A stretch of DNA of 64,000 nt from JACIYW01 sp014359745 (GCA_050433985.1 JBNPWE010000011.1:42847-106846); one strand, 5' to 3'; positions 9,705 to 18,672 are shown, counted from the first letter of the stretch. The notes: generated from the letters alone by a model not told the origin. Program-made: numbers and translations.

Positions 9705-11365
9705 CACGCGGCTTCCTTCTTCTTGTCGGCGCCGTGTTCGAAATCCTCAAGGAATTGCAGAACCTCGGCGCGGTAGGTGTAGTAATCGGGGTGTTCCAGC
9801 AGCGCCTTGCGGGTGCGCGGGCGGGGCAGGTTCACATCGACGATCTTGCCGATGCGCGCACGCGGGCCGTTGGTCATCATCACCACGCGGTCAGCCAGCA
9901 GGATCGCCTCGTCCACGTCATGGGTCACGCAGACCGCCGTGACCCTGGTGCGCGACCACACCTCCATCAGCACTTCCTGCAATTCCCAGCGGGTCAGGCT
10001 GTCAAGCATTCCGAAGGGTTCATCCAGCAACAGCAGTTTCGGCGACAGCGCGAAGGCGCGCGCGATACCCACCCGCTGTTTCATGCCGTTCGACATATCC
10101 TGCGCGGCGCGGTCCATGGCATCGCCAAGGCCCACCCGTTCAAGGTAATATTCCACCACGTCCTGCCGCTCGGCCCGGCTGGCGCGGGGATAGACCCGGT
10201 CCACCCCGATGGCGACGTTTTCCTTGGCGGTCAGCCAGGGAAACAGGCTGGGCGACTGGAACACCACGGCGCGTTCAGGATCGGCACCCTCGACGGCGCG
10301 CCCGTCCAGCTTGATCACGCCGCCCGATATTTCGTTGAGGCCCGCCACCATGGTCAGCACCGTGGATTTGCCACAGCCCGAATGGCCGATCAGGCTGATG
10401 AATTCGCCCTTTTTCATCTTCAGGTCGAACCGGTCCACCACGGTCAGCGGCCCTTGCGCCGTGGGATAGACCTTGGAAAGCTGCGAAAACTCCAGATACT
10501 TGTCGTCCAGCGGGCTTTTCGCGGCCTCGGCCCAGGCTTTGGGGGTGCTGTGGATCGGCGTGATCTGCGGCAGGTGCCGGGTTTCCGCGACCCGTGCCGC
10601 AATGCCCACATCCATCAGGTATTTCGTCACATCGGCGCGCAGCCGCTTGAACGCCGGATCGCTGTTCATCGAGGTGCGCGACCGGGGCCGGGGGATCGAC
10701 ACCTTGAACGCGGCGCCCAGCGTGCCATCGGGGTTCAGCGGCACGATCCGGTCGGCCAGCAGGATCGCCTCGTCCACGTCATTGGTGATCAGCACGACGG
10801 TTTTCCGGTCAGCCTGCCAGATCCGGGTGATCTCGTCTTGCAGATTGGCCCGTGTCAGCGCATCGAGCGCCGAAAGCGGTTCATCCAGCAGCAACACCTC
10901 GGGGTTCATCGCAAGCGCCCGCGCTACGGCGACCCGCTGGCGCATCCCGCCCGAAAGCTCTGCCGGGCGCCGCCCCTTGGCATGGCCCAGCCCCACCATG
11001 GCGATGAACCTGTCGACCATGGCCGCGCGCGCGGCACGGCTGGCGGATTTGTGCACGGCATCGACAGCCAGCGCGACATTGCCCGCCACGGTCAGCCAGG
11101 GCATCAGCGAATAAGACTGAAACACCAGCCCCCGTTCCGGCCCCGGCCCGGCAATCGGCTGGCCCTTGAACAGAACCTCGCCGCTGTCGGGTCGGGCCAG
11201 CCCCGCGATCTGGTTGATCAGCGTGGTCTTGCCGGTGCCTGAAAAGCCCAGGATCGCCAGAAACTCGCCTTCCTCGACCGAAAGCGTGATGTTCCTCAGC
11301 ACCTCCTCGCGGTCCAACCCGGTGCCAAAACCCTTGCAGACATCGCGAAATTCAAGAATGGCCAT
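9704..11365 (-). CDS. nrtD: nitrate ABC transporter ATPase, two ATP-binding domains fused (NrtC/NrtD-like)
   Basis: A 553-residue protein with two complete nucleotide-binding domains. Domain 1 (about 1-260): Walker A GFSGTGKTT, signature LSGGMRQRV, Walker B LLLDEPLSALD, but the H-loop reads ITND where His is expected. Domain 2 (about 290-550): GHSGCGKST, variant signature MSNGMKQRV, LLLDEPFGMLD and a normal VTHD. Unlike cyanobacterial NrtC, there is no solute-binding domain. It energises NrtB. Start at ATG 11365, just 5 bases after the permease stop. Nitrate/nitrite is the likely substrate from context; cyanate or bicarbonate relatives exist. Confidence 0.9.
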   Translation of the reverse strand: MAILEFRDVCKGFGTGLDREEVLRNITLSVEEGEFLAILGFSGTGKTTLINQIAGLARPDSGEVLFKGQPIAGPGPERGLVFQSYSLMPWLTVAGNVALAVDAVHKSASRAARAAMVDRFIAMVGLGHAKGRRPAELSGGMRQRVAVARALAMNPEVLLLDEPLSALDALTRANLQDEITRIWQADRKTVVLITNDVDEAILLADRIVPLNPDGTLGAAFKVSIPRPRSRTSMNSDPAFKRLRADVTKYLMDVGIAARVAETRHLPQITPIHSTPKAWAEAAKSPLDDKYLEFSQLSKVYPTAQGPLTVVDRFDLKMKKGEFISLIGHSGCGKSTVLTMVAGLNEISGGVIKLDGRAVEGADPERAVVFQSPSLFPWLTAKENVAIGVDRVYPRASRAERQDVVEYYLERVGLGDAMDRAAQDMSNGMKQRVGIARAFALSPKLLLLDEPFGMLDSLTRWELQEVLMEVWSRTRVTAVCVTHDVDEAILLADRVVMMTNGPRARIGKIVDVNLPRPRTRKALLEHPDYYTYRAEVLQFLEDFEHGADKKKEAA

Positions 11366-11370
11366 GATGA

Positions 11371-12441
11371 TCACCGATTGTTGGAGAATGTGAAAAACGA
11401 TTGCGCCGCATACATCAGCCGATCGAGAAGAAAGCCGATGATCCCGATGGTAAAGACCGCCACCATGATCCGCGCGAGGCTGGAGGATGAGCCGTTCTGA
11501 AACTCGTCCCAGATAAATTTGCCAAGGCCGGGGTTCTGCGCCAGCATTTCCGCCGCGATCAGCACCATCCAGCCCACGCCCAGCGACAGCCGCAGCCCGG
11601 TAAAGATCAGCGGCAGTGCCGAAGGCAGGACCAGGCGGGTGATCTTGGTCCATGTGCCCAGTTTCAGCACCCGGCTGACCGAGATCAGGTCGCGGTCGAT
11701 GCTTGCCACACCCAGCGAGGTATTGATCAGCGTCGGCCAAAGCGAACACAGCGTCACCGTGATGGCCGAGGTCAGGAAAGACCGCGAAAACATGCCATCC
11801 TGCGTGACATAGACGGCCGAGACGACCATGGTGACGATTGGCAGCCATGCCAGCGGGCTGACCGGCTTGAATATCTGGATCAGCGGGTTCAGCGCGGCAT
11901 TGGCCATGGGCGACAGCCCCGCCAGGATACCCAGCGGCACGGCCACGGCGGTGGCGATCAGGAACCCGAAAAACACCGTCTGCACCGAGGTCCAGATCTG
12001 CGCGTAATAGGTGGGCGATCCGGTATAGGGCCGCTCGCGCACCCGGTCGGCCTGTCCTGCCGCGATCAGGTCGGCATTGCGCGCCGCCTGCCGTTCCAGA
12101 AACGCGGCACGGCGCGCCTGTTCGGCCACATGTTCGCCGTGCAGCACAACCGCCTGTTCCCAGACCTGCGCAGGCCCCGGAATGGCCCCGAGCGAGGTTT
12201 CAACCTTTGGCGCCAGCGTGCCCCAAAGCAGCAGAAACCCCAGGATCGCCAGCACCGGCACGCCCAGCAACTGCCAGATCTGGCCCGCCTGCGCGCGCGG
12301 ATTGTCCCCAGCCATGGCGCGAAGCAGCGGCGTGACAAAAGCGAGGCCCAGCACCTTGAACCAGCCATCCAGCCGGTTGATACGGGTGAACATCCGGGCG
12401 CGGCGGTCGGATTGCCCTTGGGTCGGGTCGATTGCGGTCAT
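11371..12441 (-). CDS. nrtB: nitrate ABC transporter permease
   Basis: A 356-residue inner-membrane permease of the NrtB/SsuC/TauC type, with a hydrophobic N-terminal segment near residues 40-60 and the five-helix permease domain in the C-terminal half, including the ATPase-coupling EAA-like segment around residues 265-290. An unusually long linker containing many Ala and Arg sits between them (about 75-150). I chose ATG 12441 because AGGAG precedes it by 8 bases; an alternative ATG at 12468 overlaps the nrtA stop. Confidence 0.9.
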   Translation of the reverse strand: MTAIDPTQGQSDRRARMFTRINRLDGWFKVLGLAFVTPLLRAMAGDNPRAQAGQIWQLLGVPVLAILGFLLLWGTLAPKVETSLGAIPGPAQVWEQAVVLHGEHVAEQARRAAFLERQAARNADLIAAGQADRVRERPYTGSPTYYAQIWTSVQTVFFGFLIATAVAVPLGILAGLSPMANAALNPLIQIFKPVSPLAWLPIVTMVVSAVYVTQDGMFSRSFLTSAITVTLCSLWPTLINTSLGVASIDRDLISVSRVLKLGTWTKITRLVLPSALPLIFTGLRLSLGVGWMVLIAAEMLAQNPGLGKFIWDEFQNGSSSSLARIMVAVFTIGIIGFLLDRLMYAAQSFFTFSNNR

Positions 12442-12467
12442 GTCATCCACTCCTGCCTGAACGGGCA

Positions 12468-13832
12468 TCAGCCCCGGACCTCTGACCCGATGACAAGCTG
12501 CCCGCCCTTGAGGCCGATCGGCAGGCTGTCGATATAGGCGTTGGGCTGGCGCGCATCGAAGGGCACGCCGTCGATGGCGTGATCCGCCACGGCGCGGTAG
12601 CCGTCGCTGTCAAAGGGAAAGGCATCGGCGGGGGCCAGCCCGTCATCGACCAGCGATCTTGCCGCATCGAGATAGATTTCCTCCAGAAAAACGCTGTCGG
12701 CCACTTCGGCGAACCACTCGTCGGTCTGCGCCTCGGTGATCTGGCCCCAGCGGCGCATCTGCGTCAGATACCAGACCGCATCGGATTTGTAGGGATAGTT
12801 GGCATTATAGCGGAAGAAGACGTTGAAATCGGGCACAGGCCGCACATCGCCCGCCTCGAATTCAAACGTGCCGGTCATCGAATTGCGCAGCACATCCGCA
12901 TCCGCGCCCACATAATTGGGACGGCTGATGATCTGCACCGCCTCTTCACGGTTGGCATTGTCGTTTTCATCCAGCCACATGGCGGCGCGGATCAGGGCGC
13001 GGGTCAGGGCGCGCACGGTATTGGGGTTCTCGCGCACGAAATCGGCGCGCAGGCCCAGCACCTTTTCGGCCCGCATCGGAAAGATATCCAGATCGGTCGC
13101 CACCGGCACGCCAATGCCCATCGCCACCGCCTGCTGGTTCCATGGCTCGCCCACCGTATAGCCGGAAATCGTGCCCGCCTCCAGCGTCGCGGGCATTTGC
13201 GGCGGCGGGGTGACCGAAAGCAGCACCTCGGCCCCGATCTGGCCGGTGGTGTTGTCGGCGGAATAATAGCCGGGGTTGATCCCGCCCGCAGCCAGCCAGT
13301 AACGCAGCTCGAAATTATGGGTCGAGACCGGGAACACCATACCCATGTTGAAGGCCCGCCCCTGATTGGCAAAGGCATTTAGCGCAGGGCGCAGGGCCCT
13401 GGCGGAAATCGGATGGATCGGGCGGCCATCGGCATCGGATGGAATGGCCGGGCGCATCAACCCCCAGACCTCGTTTGACACGGTCGTGGCGTTGCCGTTC
13501 AGGTCCATCACGAAGGGCGTGACGATATGGGCCTTGGTGCCAAAGCCGATGGTGGCGGCCAGCGCCTGCCCGGACAGCATATGCGCACCCTGCAAATTGC
13601 CGTCGATCACCCCGTCAAGCAGAACCTTCCAGTTCGCCTGTGCCTCAAGCGTGACGAACAGGCCCTCATCCTCGAAATAGCGCTTCTCATAAGCGATGGC
13701 GAGCGGGGCCATATCGGTCAGCTTGATGAACCCAAGGGTCAGATCTTCGGTTTCGGGGAAACTGTCGGCGTGCAGCGCGGTTGCGCCGACCGCTGCAACA
13801 AGCGTGGCGGAAACAAGAAACTTGCGGATCAT
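12468..13832 (-). CDS. nrtA: nitrate ABC transporter substrate-binding protein
   Basis: A 454-residue NrtA-family periplasmic binding protein. A Sec signal peptide is visible (residues 1-21, positively charged start, hydrophobic core, cleavage near ALHA-DS). The mature domain (LTLGFIKLTDMAPLAIAYEK and onward) is the ligand-binding fold shared with NasS. First gene after the leader RNA, therefore the gene directly exposed to NasT antitermination. It captures nitrate/nitrite for NrtB and the double ATPase. Confidence 0.93.
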   Translation of the reverse strand: MIRKFLVSATLVAAVGATALHADSFPETEDLTLGFIKLTDMAPLAIAYEKRYFEDEGLFVTLEAQANWKVLLDGVIDGNLQGAHMLSGQALAATIGFGTKAHIVTPFVMDLNGNATTVSNEVWGLMRPAIPSDADGRPIHPISARALRPALNAFANQGRAFNMGMVFPVSTHNFELRYWLAAGGINPGYYSADNTTGQIGAEVLLSVTPPPQMPATLEAGTISGYTVGEPWNQQAVAMGIGVPVATDLDIFPMRAEKVLGLRADFVRENPNTVRALTRALIRAAMWLDENDNANREEAVQIISRPNYVGADADVLRNSMTGTFEFEAGDVRPVPDFNVFFRYNANYPYKSDAVWYLTQMRRWGQITEAQTDEWFAEVADSVFLEEIYLDAARSLVDDGLAPADAFPFDSDGYRAVADHAIDGVPFDARQPNAYIDSLPIGLKGGQLVIGSEVRG

Positions 13833-13870
13833 GGTCTATCCCCTGCTGTGGACCGGGTTGTGCGGTCCGG

Positions 13871-13928
13871 AAAATGAAAAAGCCGCCGACCAGAACACGC
13901 AAGGAATGCGCATAAGGGTCAGGCGGCT
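13871..13928 (-). terminator. intrinsic terminator in the nrtA leader (attenuator)
   Basis: Read on the minus strand, AGCCGCC (13928-13922) pairs with GGCGGCT (13887-13881). The stem continues after a one-base bulge with GACC/GGTC (13920-13917 with 13891-13888), and is followed at once by TTTTTCATTTT. It sits 39 bases before the nrtA start codon and directly after two small hairpins, the layout of an ANTAR-controlled attenuator. It should stop transcription unless NasT binds the upstream hairpins. Confidence 0.8.
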
Positions 13929-13937
13929 GTGCCCGGC

Positions 13938-13989
13938 AAGGTTCGGCTTTGAACCTTTGGTATCGCAGGAACGACTTCATCGCCGTTCC
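13938..13989 (-). ncRNA. two-hairpin ANTAR-type leader RNA for NasT
   Basis: On the minus strand two hairpins with six-base loops lie 10 bases apart. P1 (13989-13968): an 8-bp stem starting GGAACG, one G-U pair, loop GATGAA. P2 (13957-13938): perfect 7-bp stem AAGGTTC/GAACCTT with loop AAAGCC, which has A at position 1 and G at position 4 as in known ANTAR targets. P1 keeps G4 but has G instead of A at position 1. Immediately followed by the terminator. NasT and NasS are encoded just upstream. Inference from structure and context. Confidence 0.75.
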
Positions 13990-14093
13990 GGTCACCGACA
14001 TGATGCGAGGCTTGCGCCCAAGGTCACAAGGGTTTCCAGCCAGACACCGCCCTTTTTTGCAGGCGCAGCATCAGAATGCCGGTTTTCTGGGCG

Positions 14094-15260
14094 CTATGGT
14101 CGGTCAGGGTCGAAAATCTGACCGTCGAAAAAAGCGTTCGGGGGCAGAATCATGGTTCCGCGTTCCGATGCCACGGCGGTTGGGTGATGCAGGCTGCCTT
14201 CGATCTTTTCCGATGCGCCGGGCAGGTCGGCCCCGGCGCTGCGCAGATGGGTGCGGTAAAGATCGGTGCGGCAGACCGCCTTGGCCGATGCGATGCTTGC
14301 GGCCATGTCCAGGCCATGATGCCGCGCCAGTTGCGCCCCGAACCATGCCATCTGTGACCGCCAGGGAAATGTGGCGGCACCATCGAAAAAGCGGATCACG
14401 TCGGGCACCCTGCGCAATTCGCCGCGCGGGGAAATCACCATCTCGCCGCGCAGGGCGCGATCCAGCAATTCGGCCGGGGCATTGGTGTATTCAGGCCGGG
14501 CCAATATCTCGGACGCGGTAATCCGGTTTTCCTGAAGGCCAAGCCATCTTGCCGCGCGCCAGACCGCGCGCATCAGGCAACCGGCCAGGGCATCGTGCTT
14601 GCTTACCCAATCGTGGCGCACCGCGAGCACCTTTTCCGGGGCGGCGGCCCATATGGCACGGCCGGGCAGCAACAGCGCCCCGGCACCCTGTTCAACCGCA
14701 ACCGACCCCCAGGGTTCGCCCACGCAAAACGCATCTACCTCTGCTGCCAGCAGGGCATCGGCCATGCGCGGCGGCGGGATGGTGCACAGTTCATAATCCA
14801 GTGCCGCATCGCGCAGCCAGTACCGGACCAGTTCGGCATGGGTCGAAAAAGGAAAAGGCACGCCAATGCGCAGCGGGCGCGCCATGGCCACCCGCGCCAG
14901 AAGCCGCGCGCCCAGAGCGGCGTCATCAAATCCGAAATCATGCCCGATGTCGCGCAGCCGGTCCGCCAGGGCGGTGGATACCCCCACCACATCGCCATTG
15001 ATCGACATGACCTGCAAGATATCGAGCCGCGCCACCGCCCCCCCAAGGCCAAGCGCCATGGCAACGGGCACCGGCGCCAGCATCTGCGCGGCGTCAACCT
15101 GCCCCCAAAGCAGCATGTCGCGCAGGCTTGACCAGGACGACGCGCAGCGCAGGTCAAGCCCCAGCCCCTCATCGGCGGCAAAGCCCATTTCATGCGCCAC
15201 GGCCAGCGGCGCCATATCGAGCAGCGGCACGAAGCCTATGCGCAGGGGCCGAAGGTTCAT
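14094..15260 (-). CDS. nasS: nitrate/nitrite sensor protein NasS
   Basis: A 388-residue NrtA-like ligand-binding protein without a signal peptide, starting directly at MNLRPLRIGFVPLLDMAPLA; the cytoplasmic location separates NasS from the transporter protein NrtA. In known systems NasS holds the antiterminator NasT inactive until nitrate or nitrite binds. The ATG overlaps the nasT stop (ATGA), giving co-translation of the pair. Followed by about 260 bases carrying the leader RNA. Confidence 0.9.
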   Translation of the reverse strand: MNLRPLRIGFVPLLDMAPLAVAHEMGFAADEGLGLDLRCASSWSSLRDMLLWGQVDAAQMLAPVPVAMALGLGGAVARLDILQVMSINGDVVGVSTALADRLRDIGHDFGFDDAALGARLLARVAMARPLRIGVPFPFSTHAELVRYWLRDAALDYELCTIPPPRMADALLAAEVDAFCVGEPWGSVAVEQGAGALLLPGRAIWAAAPEKVLAVRHDWVSKHDALAGCLMRAVWRAARWLGLQENRITASEILARPEYTNAPAELLDRALRGEMVISPRGELRRVPDVIRFFDGAATFPWRSQMAWFGAQLARHHGLDMAASIASAKAVCRTDLYRTHLRSAGADLPGASEKIEGSLHHPTAVASERGTMILPPNAFFDGQIFDPDRP

Positions 15261-15832
15261 GACAAAAGCCCCGCCGCCGTGACAAGGGCGCCCGCCACAT
15301 CCGCAACCTTGCGGCCCTGATCCATGGCGGTTTTGCGCAACAGCGCATAGGCGTCGTCTTCGCCTATGCCGCGGGCTTTCATCAAAATGCCCTTGGCACG
15401 GTCGATCAGCTTGCGCTCTTCCAGCGCGCGGCGCGTTGTATCCAGTTCGGTCCGCATCCGCCGAAACATCCTGAACCGGGCAATGGCGGCATCCATCACC
15501 GCCGCCACCCGGTCGGGTTGCAGGCCGTCCACGACATAGGCCGAAACGCCCGCCTCGATCGCCTGTTGGGTCAGGTCGCGGCTCGTGCGGTCCACGAAAA
15601 ACGCCACGGGCCGATCCAGCGGGCCGGATGCCAGGGCCATCTCTTCAAGGGTATCGCGCGAGGGGTTGGTCATGTCGATCAGCACGATATCGGGCGCGAT
15701 GTCACGCAGACGCCGCGCCAGCCCGGTCACCTCGCCCAGCACGGTCACGTCATGGCCAAGCGGCGACAGGCTGTCGATGACCAGCCTGGCGCGGGCCTCA
15801 TCGGGTTCGACAACGACGATCTGCAGTTTCAT
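15257..15832 (-). CDS. nasT: ANTAR-domain antiterminator NasT
   Basis: A 191-residue response-regulator-like protein. The receiver-like domain (1-120) has an Asp at about 53 (VLIDM). The C-terminal ANTAR RNA-binding domain (about 130-188) has the conserved three-helix pattern around ERKLIDRAKGILM and DAYALLRKTAMDQGRKV. It should bind the P1-P2 hairpins ahead of nrtA and prevent terminator formation when NasS releases it. I used the ATG at 15832; an in-frame extension to 15922 lacks conservation. Confidence 0.92.
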   Translation of the reverse strand: MKLQIVVVEPDEARARLVIDSLSPLGHDVTVLGEVTGLARRLRDIAPDIVLIDMTNPSRDTLEEMALASGPLDRPVAFFVDRTSRDLTQQAIEAGVSAYVVDGLQPDRVAAVMDAAIARFRMFRRMRTELDTTRRALEERKLIDRAKGILMKARGIGEDDAYALLRKTAMDQGRKVADVAGALVTAAGLLS

Positions 15833-16026
15833 GGCGATCCGCGGTTTGCCCCAAAGGCCCCGGCCAGAGGGGTCCGGCCAAGGGCCCTGGATATGCCGGG
15901 CGGGCAGTATCCCGAAAGCCACTCAAACCGCCGCGCCCCGCCTTACCCGGCCTTCGCCCGGTATTTGGGCGATTTTGCCGGATGGTGATCATTTTGGGTG
16001 CGCCAGAGTGACGAATGCAGGCGCGT

Positions 16027-16054
16027 TTGCAACGCCCGCGGTTCCTGCTAGAAG
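16027..16054 (+). promoter_or_regulatory. possible sigma-70-type promoter for bioMNY
   Basis: TTGCAA (16027-16032), a 16-base spacer and TAGAAG (16049-16054) lie 35 bases before the bioM start. No BioR-type TTATCTATAA box is seen in 15833-16088, the divergent region shared with nasT. Weak, pattern-based call. Confidence 0.35.
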
Positions 16055-16088
16055 CCCGTGACATCCGAACACAAGGCCCGCCCGCCCG

Positions 16089-16832
16089 ATGACCGCGCCC
16101 GCATCCCCCGATCAAGACGGCATCCTTATCCGCGATCTGTCTTTTGCGGTGGCGGGCAAAACCATCCTTTCCGGGCTTGACGCGCATCTGACCGAGGCGC
16201 GCATCGGCATCGTCGGGCGCAACGGATCGGGCAAGACCACGCTGTTGCGCCTGATCGCCGGGCTGATCAGCCCCACCAAGGGGCAGATGCGCATTTTCGG
16301 CATCGATCCGGCGCGGGACCGCAAGGCAGCCATCGGCACCGTCGGCCTGCTGTTTCAGAACCCCGATCACCAGATCATCTTTCCCACGGTCGAAGAAGAA
16401 CTTGCCTTCGGCCTGCGCCAACAGGGCCGCACCGATGCCGAGGCGCGCGGCCTTGCCCGCGCGGTGCTGGCCCGCCATGGCCGCAGCCATTGGGCCGGGG
16501 CTTCGGTGCAGACGCTTTCGCAAGGGCAGCGGCATTATCTGTGCCTGTTGTCGGTGCTGGCGATGGGGCCTGCGGTGATCCTGCTGGACGAACCGTTCAG
16601 CGGCCTGGACCTGCCGACGCAGGCGCAACTGACCCGTGCGCTGGATGCCCTGCCGCAACAACTGGTGACGATCACCCATGATCCGGCCCTTGTCGAAGGC
16701 TATGACCGGGTCTTGTGGCTGGACAACGGGCGCCTGCGCGCCGATGGGCCCGCGGGCCCGGTGCTGGCCGCCTTTGGCGCCGAAATGCAACGATTGGGGG
16801 ATCGCGATGCTGACGCTGACCTGCCCGATTGA
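16089..16832 (+). CDS. bioM: biotin ECF transporter ATPase
   Basis: A 247-residue ABC ATPase of the energy-coupling-factor type. Walker A GRNGSGKTT (about residues 40-48), Q-loop FQNPDHQI with the NPDxQ pattern typical of ECF ATPases, signature LSQGQRHYL, Walker B ILLDEPFSGLD and TITHD. It powers biotin uptake with BioN and BioY. Its end overlaps bioN by 26 bases. One ATPase gene only, so a homodimer as in known BioMNY. Confidence 0.92.
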   Translation: MTAPASPDQDGILIRDLSFAVAGKTILSGLDAHLTEARIGIVGRNGSGKTTLLRLIAGLISPTKGQMRIFGIDPARDRKAAIGTVGLLFQNPDHQIIFPTVEEELAFGLRQQGRTDAEARGLARAVLARHGRSHWAGASVQTLSQGQRHYLCLLSVLAMGPAVILLDEPFSGLDLPTQAQLTRALDALPQQLVTITHDPALVEGYDRVLWLDNGRLRADGPAGPVLAAFGAEMQRLGDRDADADLPD

Positions 16833-17403
16833 AACCCGCTGGCACCCCGTTCCGGCCGGGGCGAAGCTGATCGGCCTTGCGGTGGCCACGCTGCTTGTCG
16901 TGGCGCTGAGAACGCCGCTGGCCGTGTCGGCGGGCCTTGTCGTAGCGGCCCTTGTCTATCTGGCCGAGGGCGTGGGTTTTGCCCGTCACGGGTTGCGCAT
17001 GTTGCGCCCTCTTTGGCCGTTTGTCGCGGTGTTGGCGATCTGGCACGGGGTGACGGGGGCCCTGGCCGACGGCGTCGTGATCGGGGCAAGGATGCTGACG
17101 GCGGTGGCCCTGGCCAATCTGGTGACGATGACCACCCGGCTTGATGACATGATCGCCGTAGTCGAACGCGCCGCGCAGCCCCTGGCGCGCCTGGGGCTGG
17201 CCCCGCGCACGCTGGCGGTTGCCATCGCGCTGATGGTGCGCTTTACGCCGGTCTTGTTCGAGAAATACGGTCGGCTTGGCGATGCCTGGAAGGCCCGTTG
17301 TGCCCGGCGGGCCAACTGGCGGCTTGTCTTGCCGGGCCTGCTTGTGGCACTGGATGACGCTGATCATGTCGCCGAGGCCCTGCGCGCCCGCGGCGGCCTA
17401 TAG
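16807..17403 (+). CDS. bioN: biotin ECF transporter transmembrane coupling protein
   Basis: A 198-residue EcfT-type membrane protein with about four or five hydrophobic segments (around residues 20-60, 80-110 and 135-150). It ends with the coupling motif EALRARG (Ala-Arg-Gly box). It links the BioM ATPases to BioY. I chose the ATG at 16807 inside the end of bioM, because upstream in-frame sequence is an antisense-like extension. Confidence 0.9.
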   Translation: MLTLTCPIETRWHPVPAGAKLIGLAVATLLVVALRTPLAVSAGLVVAALVYLAEGVGFARHGLRMLRPLWPFVAVLAIWHGVTGALADGVVIGARMLTAVALANLVTMTTRLDDMIAVVERAAQPLARLGLAPRTLAVAIALMVRFTPVLFEKYGRLGDAWKARCARRANWRLVLPGLLVALDDADHVAEALRARGGL

Positions 17404-17414
17404 GGAGGATACCA

Positions 17415-17957
17415 ATGGAACGCAACGTAAGCCACATCGCACTTTTCGCCGCCCTGATCGCGGTGCTGGGCCTGGTGCCCAAGATCGACCTGATATCGGG
17501 CGTGCCGATCACCGCGCAAACGCTTGGCATCATGCTGGCGGGAACCGTGCTTGGCGCGCGGCGGGGGGCGTTGGCGGTGCTGTTGTTCCTGCTGCTTGCG
17601 GCGCTTGGCCTGCCGATCCTGTCGGGCGGGCGTGGCGGGCTTGGGGCGTTCATGGGGCCATCGGTCGGGTTCCTCGTCGGTTTCCCGGTGGCGGCCTTTA
17701 TCGCCGGGCTGATCGTGGAACGCTGGCGGGTGTCAATTGGCATCGCGGCCCTTGTCGGCAGCCTGATCGGCGGCATCGTGGTGCTTTACGCATTCGGCAT
17801 CCCCGGCATGGCGCTGATCCTTGGCAAAACCCTGCCCGAGGCGGCGCTGCTTGCCACCCCGTTCCTGCCCGGTGATCTGCTCAAGGCGGTGCTGGCGGCG
17901 CTGATCACGCGCGGTGTGATGGTGGTTCGCCCCGCTGCGCTGATGTCGCGCCCATGA
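17415..17957 (+). CDS. bioY: biotin ECF transporter substrate-binding membrane protein
   Basis: A 180-residue, six-helix BioY protein. The family hallmark around ISGVPITAQTLGIML (residues 29-43) is present, as is the GGRGGLGAFMGPSVGF segment near residues 74-89. AGGGA-type Shine-Dalgarno (GGGAGG at 17404) precedes the ATG. Completes bioMNY, so the cell scavenges external biotin. Its stop overlaps the nitroreductase start. Confidence 0.94.
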   Translation: MERNVSHIALFAALIAVLGLVPKIDLISGVPITAQTLGIMLAGTVLGARRGALAVLLFLLLAALGLPILSGGRGGLGAFMGPSVGFLVGFPVAAFIAGLIVERWRVSIGIAALVGSLIGGIVVLYAFGIPGMALILGKTLPEAALLATPFLPGDLLKAVLAALITRGVMVVRPAALMSRP

Positions 17958-18640
17958 CGGGGACAGGCCCCTTCGCCACCCTTGCCGCCGCGCGCCGGTC
18001 GGTTCGCGGGTTCCGCCCCGATCCGGTGCCGCGTGCCGTGGTCGAACACCTGCTGGAAACCGCGCGCACCGCGCCTTCGGGGGCAAACCTGCAACCGGGC
18101 AAGTTCACCGCCCTGACCGGGGCACCGCTGCGAACCCTGATCGACGATCTTGCCGCCGCCATCGAGACCAACCGCCCCGGCGTGAAGCAATACAGCTATT
18201 TTCCCGATCCGATGCCCCCGCACCTGAAGGCGCGGCAGCGCGCGGCGGGCTTTGCGCTTTATGCGGCGCTTGGGATCGACCGGCGCGATCTGGATGGGCG
18301 CCGCGCGCAATTTCGCCAGAACTATCGGTTTTTCGATGCCCCGGTCGGGATTGTCGTTACCATCGACCGCAGGATGGGCGCCGGATGCTATCTTGATCTT
18401 GGCATGGCCTTGCAAACCTTCCTGCTGGCCGCGACCGACGCGGGCCTTGCCGCCTGCGGCATCGGCGCGCTGGCCACTTACGGCGACGTGGTGCATCAAA
18501 GCCTTGCCCTGCCCCCCGACGACCTTGTGATCTGCGGCCTGGCCCTGGGCCACGAAGACACGGCCCATCCCGCCAACAAGACCCGCACCGACCGCGCGCC
18601 CCTCGCCGAATACGCCGAGTTTCGGGGCTTTGCCTCCTGA
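17954..18640 (+). CDS. nitroreductase-family FMN oxidoreductase
   Basis: A 228-residue flavin reductase of the nitroreductase superfamily. N-terminal RRSVRGFRPDPVP and the FMN-contacting ARTAPSGANLQPGKF segment (about residues 36-50) are seen; GLAACGIGAL and LGHED near the C-terminus complete the fold. ATG overlaps the bioY stop by 4 bases, so it is translated with the biotin uptake genes. Substrate unknown; a role in biotin or cofactor salvage is only suggested by coupling. Confidence 0.85.
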   Translation: MTGTGPFATLAAARRSVRGFRPDPVPRAVVEHLLETARTAPSGANLQPGKFTALTGAPLRTLIDDLAAAIETNRPGVKQYSYFPDPMPPHLKARQRAAGFALYAALGIDRRDLDGRRAQFRQNYRFFDAPVGIVVTIDRRMGAGCYLDLGMALQTFLLAATDAGLAACGIGALATYGDVVHQSLALPPDDLVICGLALGHEDTAHPANKTRTDRAPLAEYAEFRGFAS

Positions 18641-18672
18641 CCCCAGCGGTTCGGCGCGCAGCGCGCGGTCCC

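Noticed and set aside
9704..11848. N-terminal extension of the double ABC ATPase to 11848
   Set aside because: The extension overlaps the permease gene in a different frame and shows no domain; ATG 11365 gives a normal ABC start.
15833..16088. BioR operator for bioMNY
   Set aside because: No TTATCTATAA-type palindrome is present between nasT and bioM.
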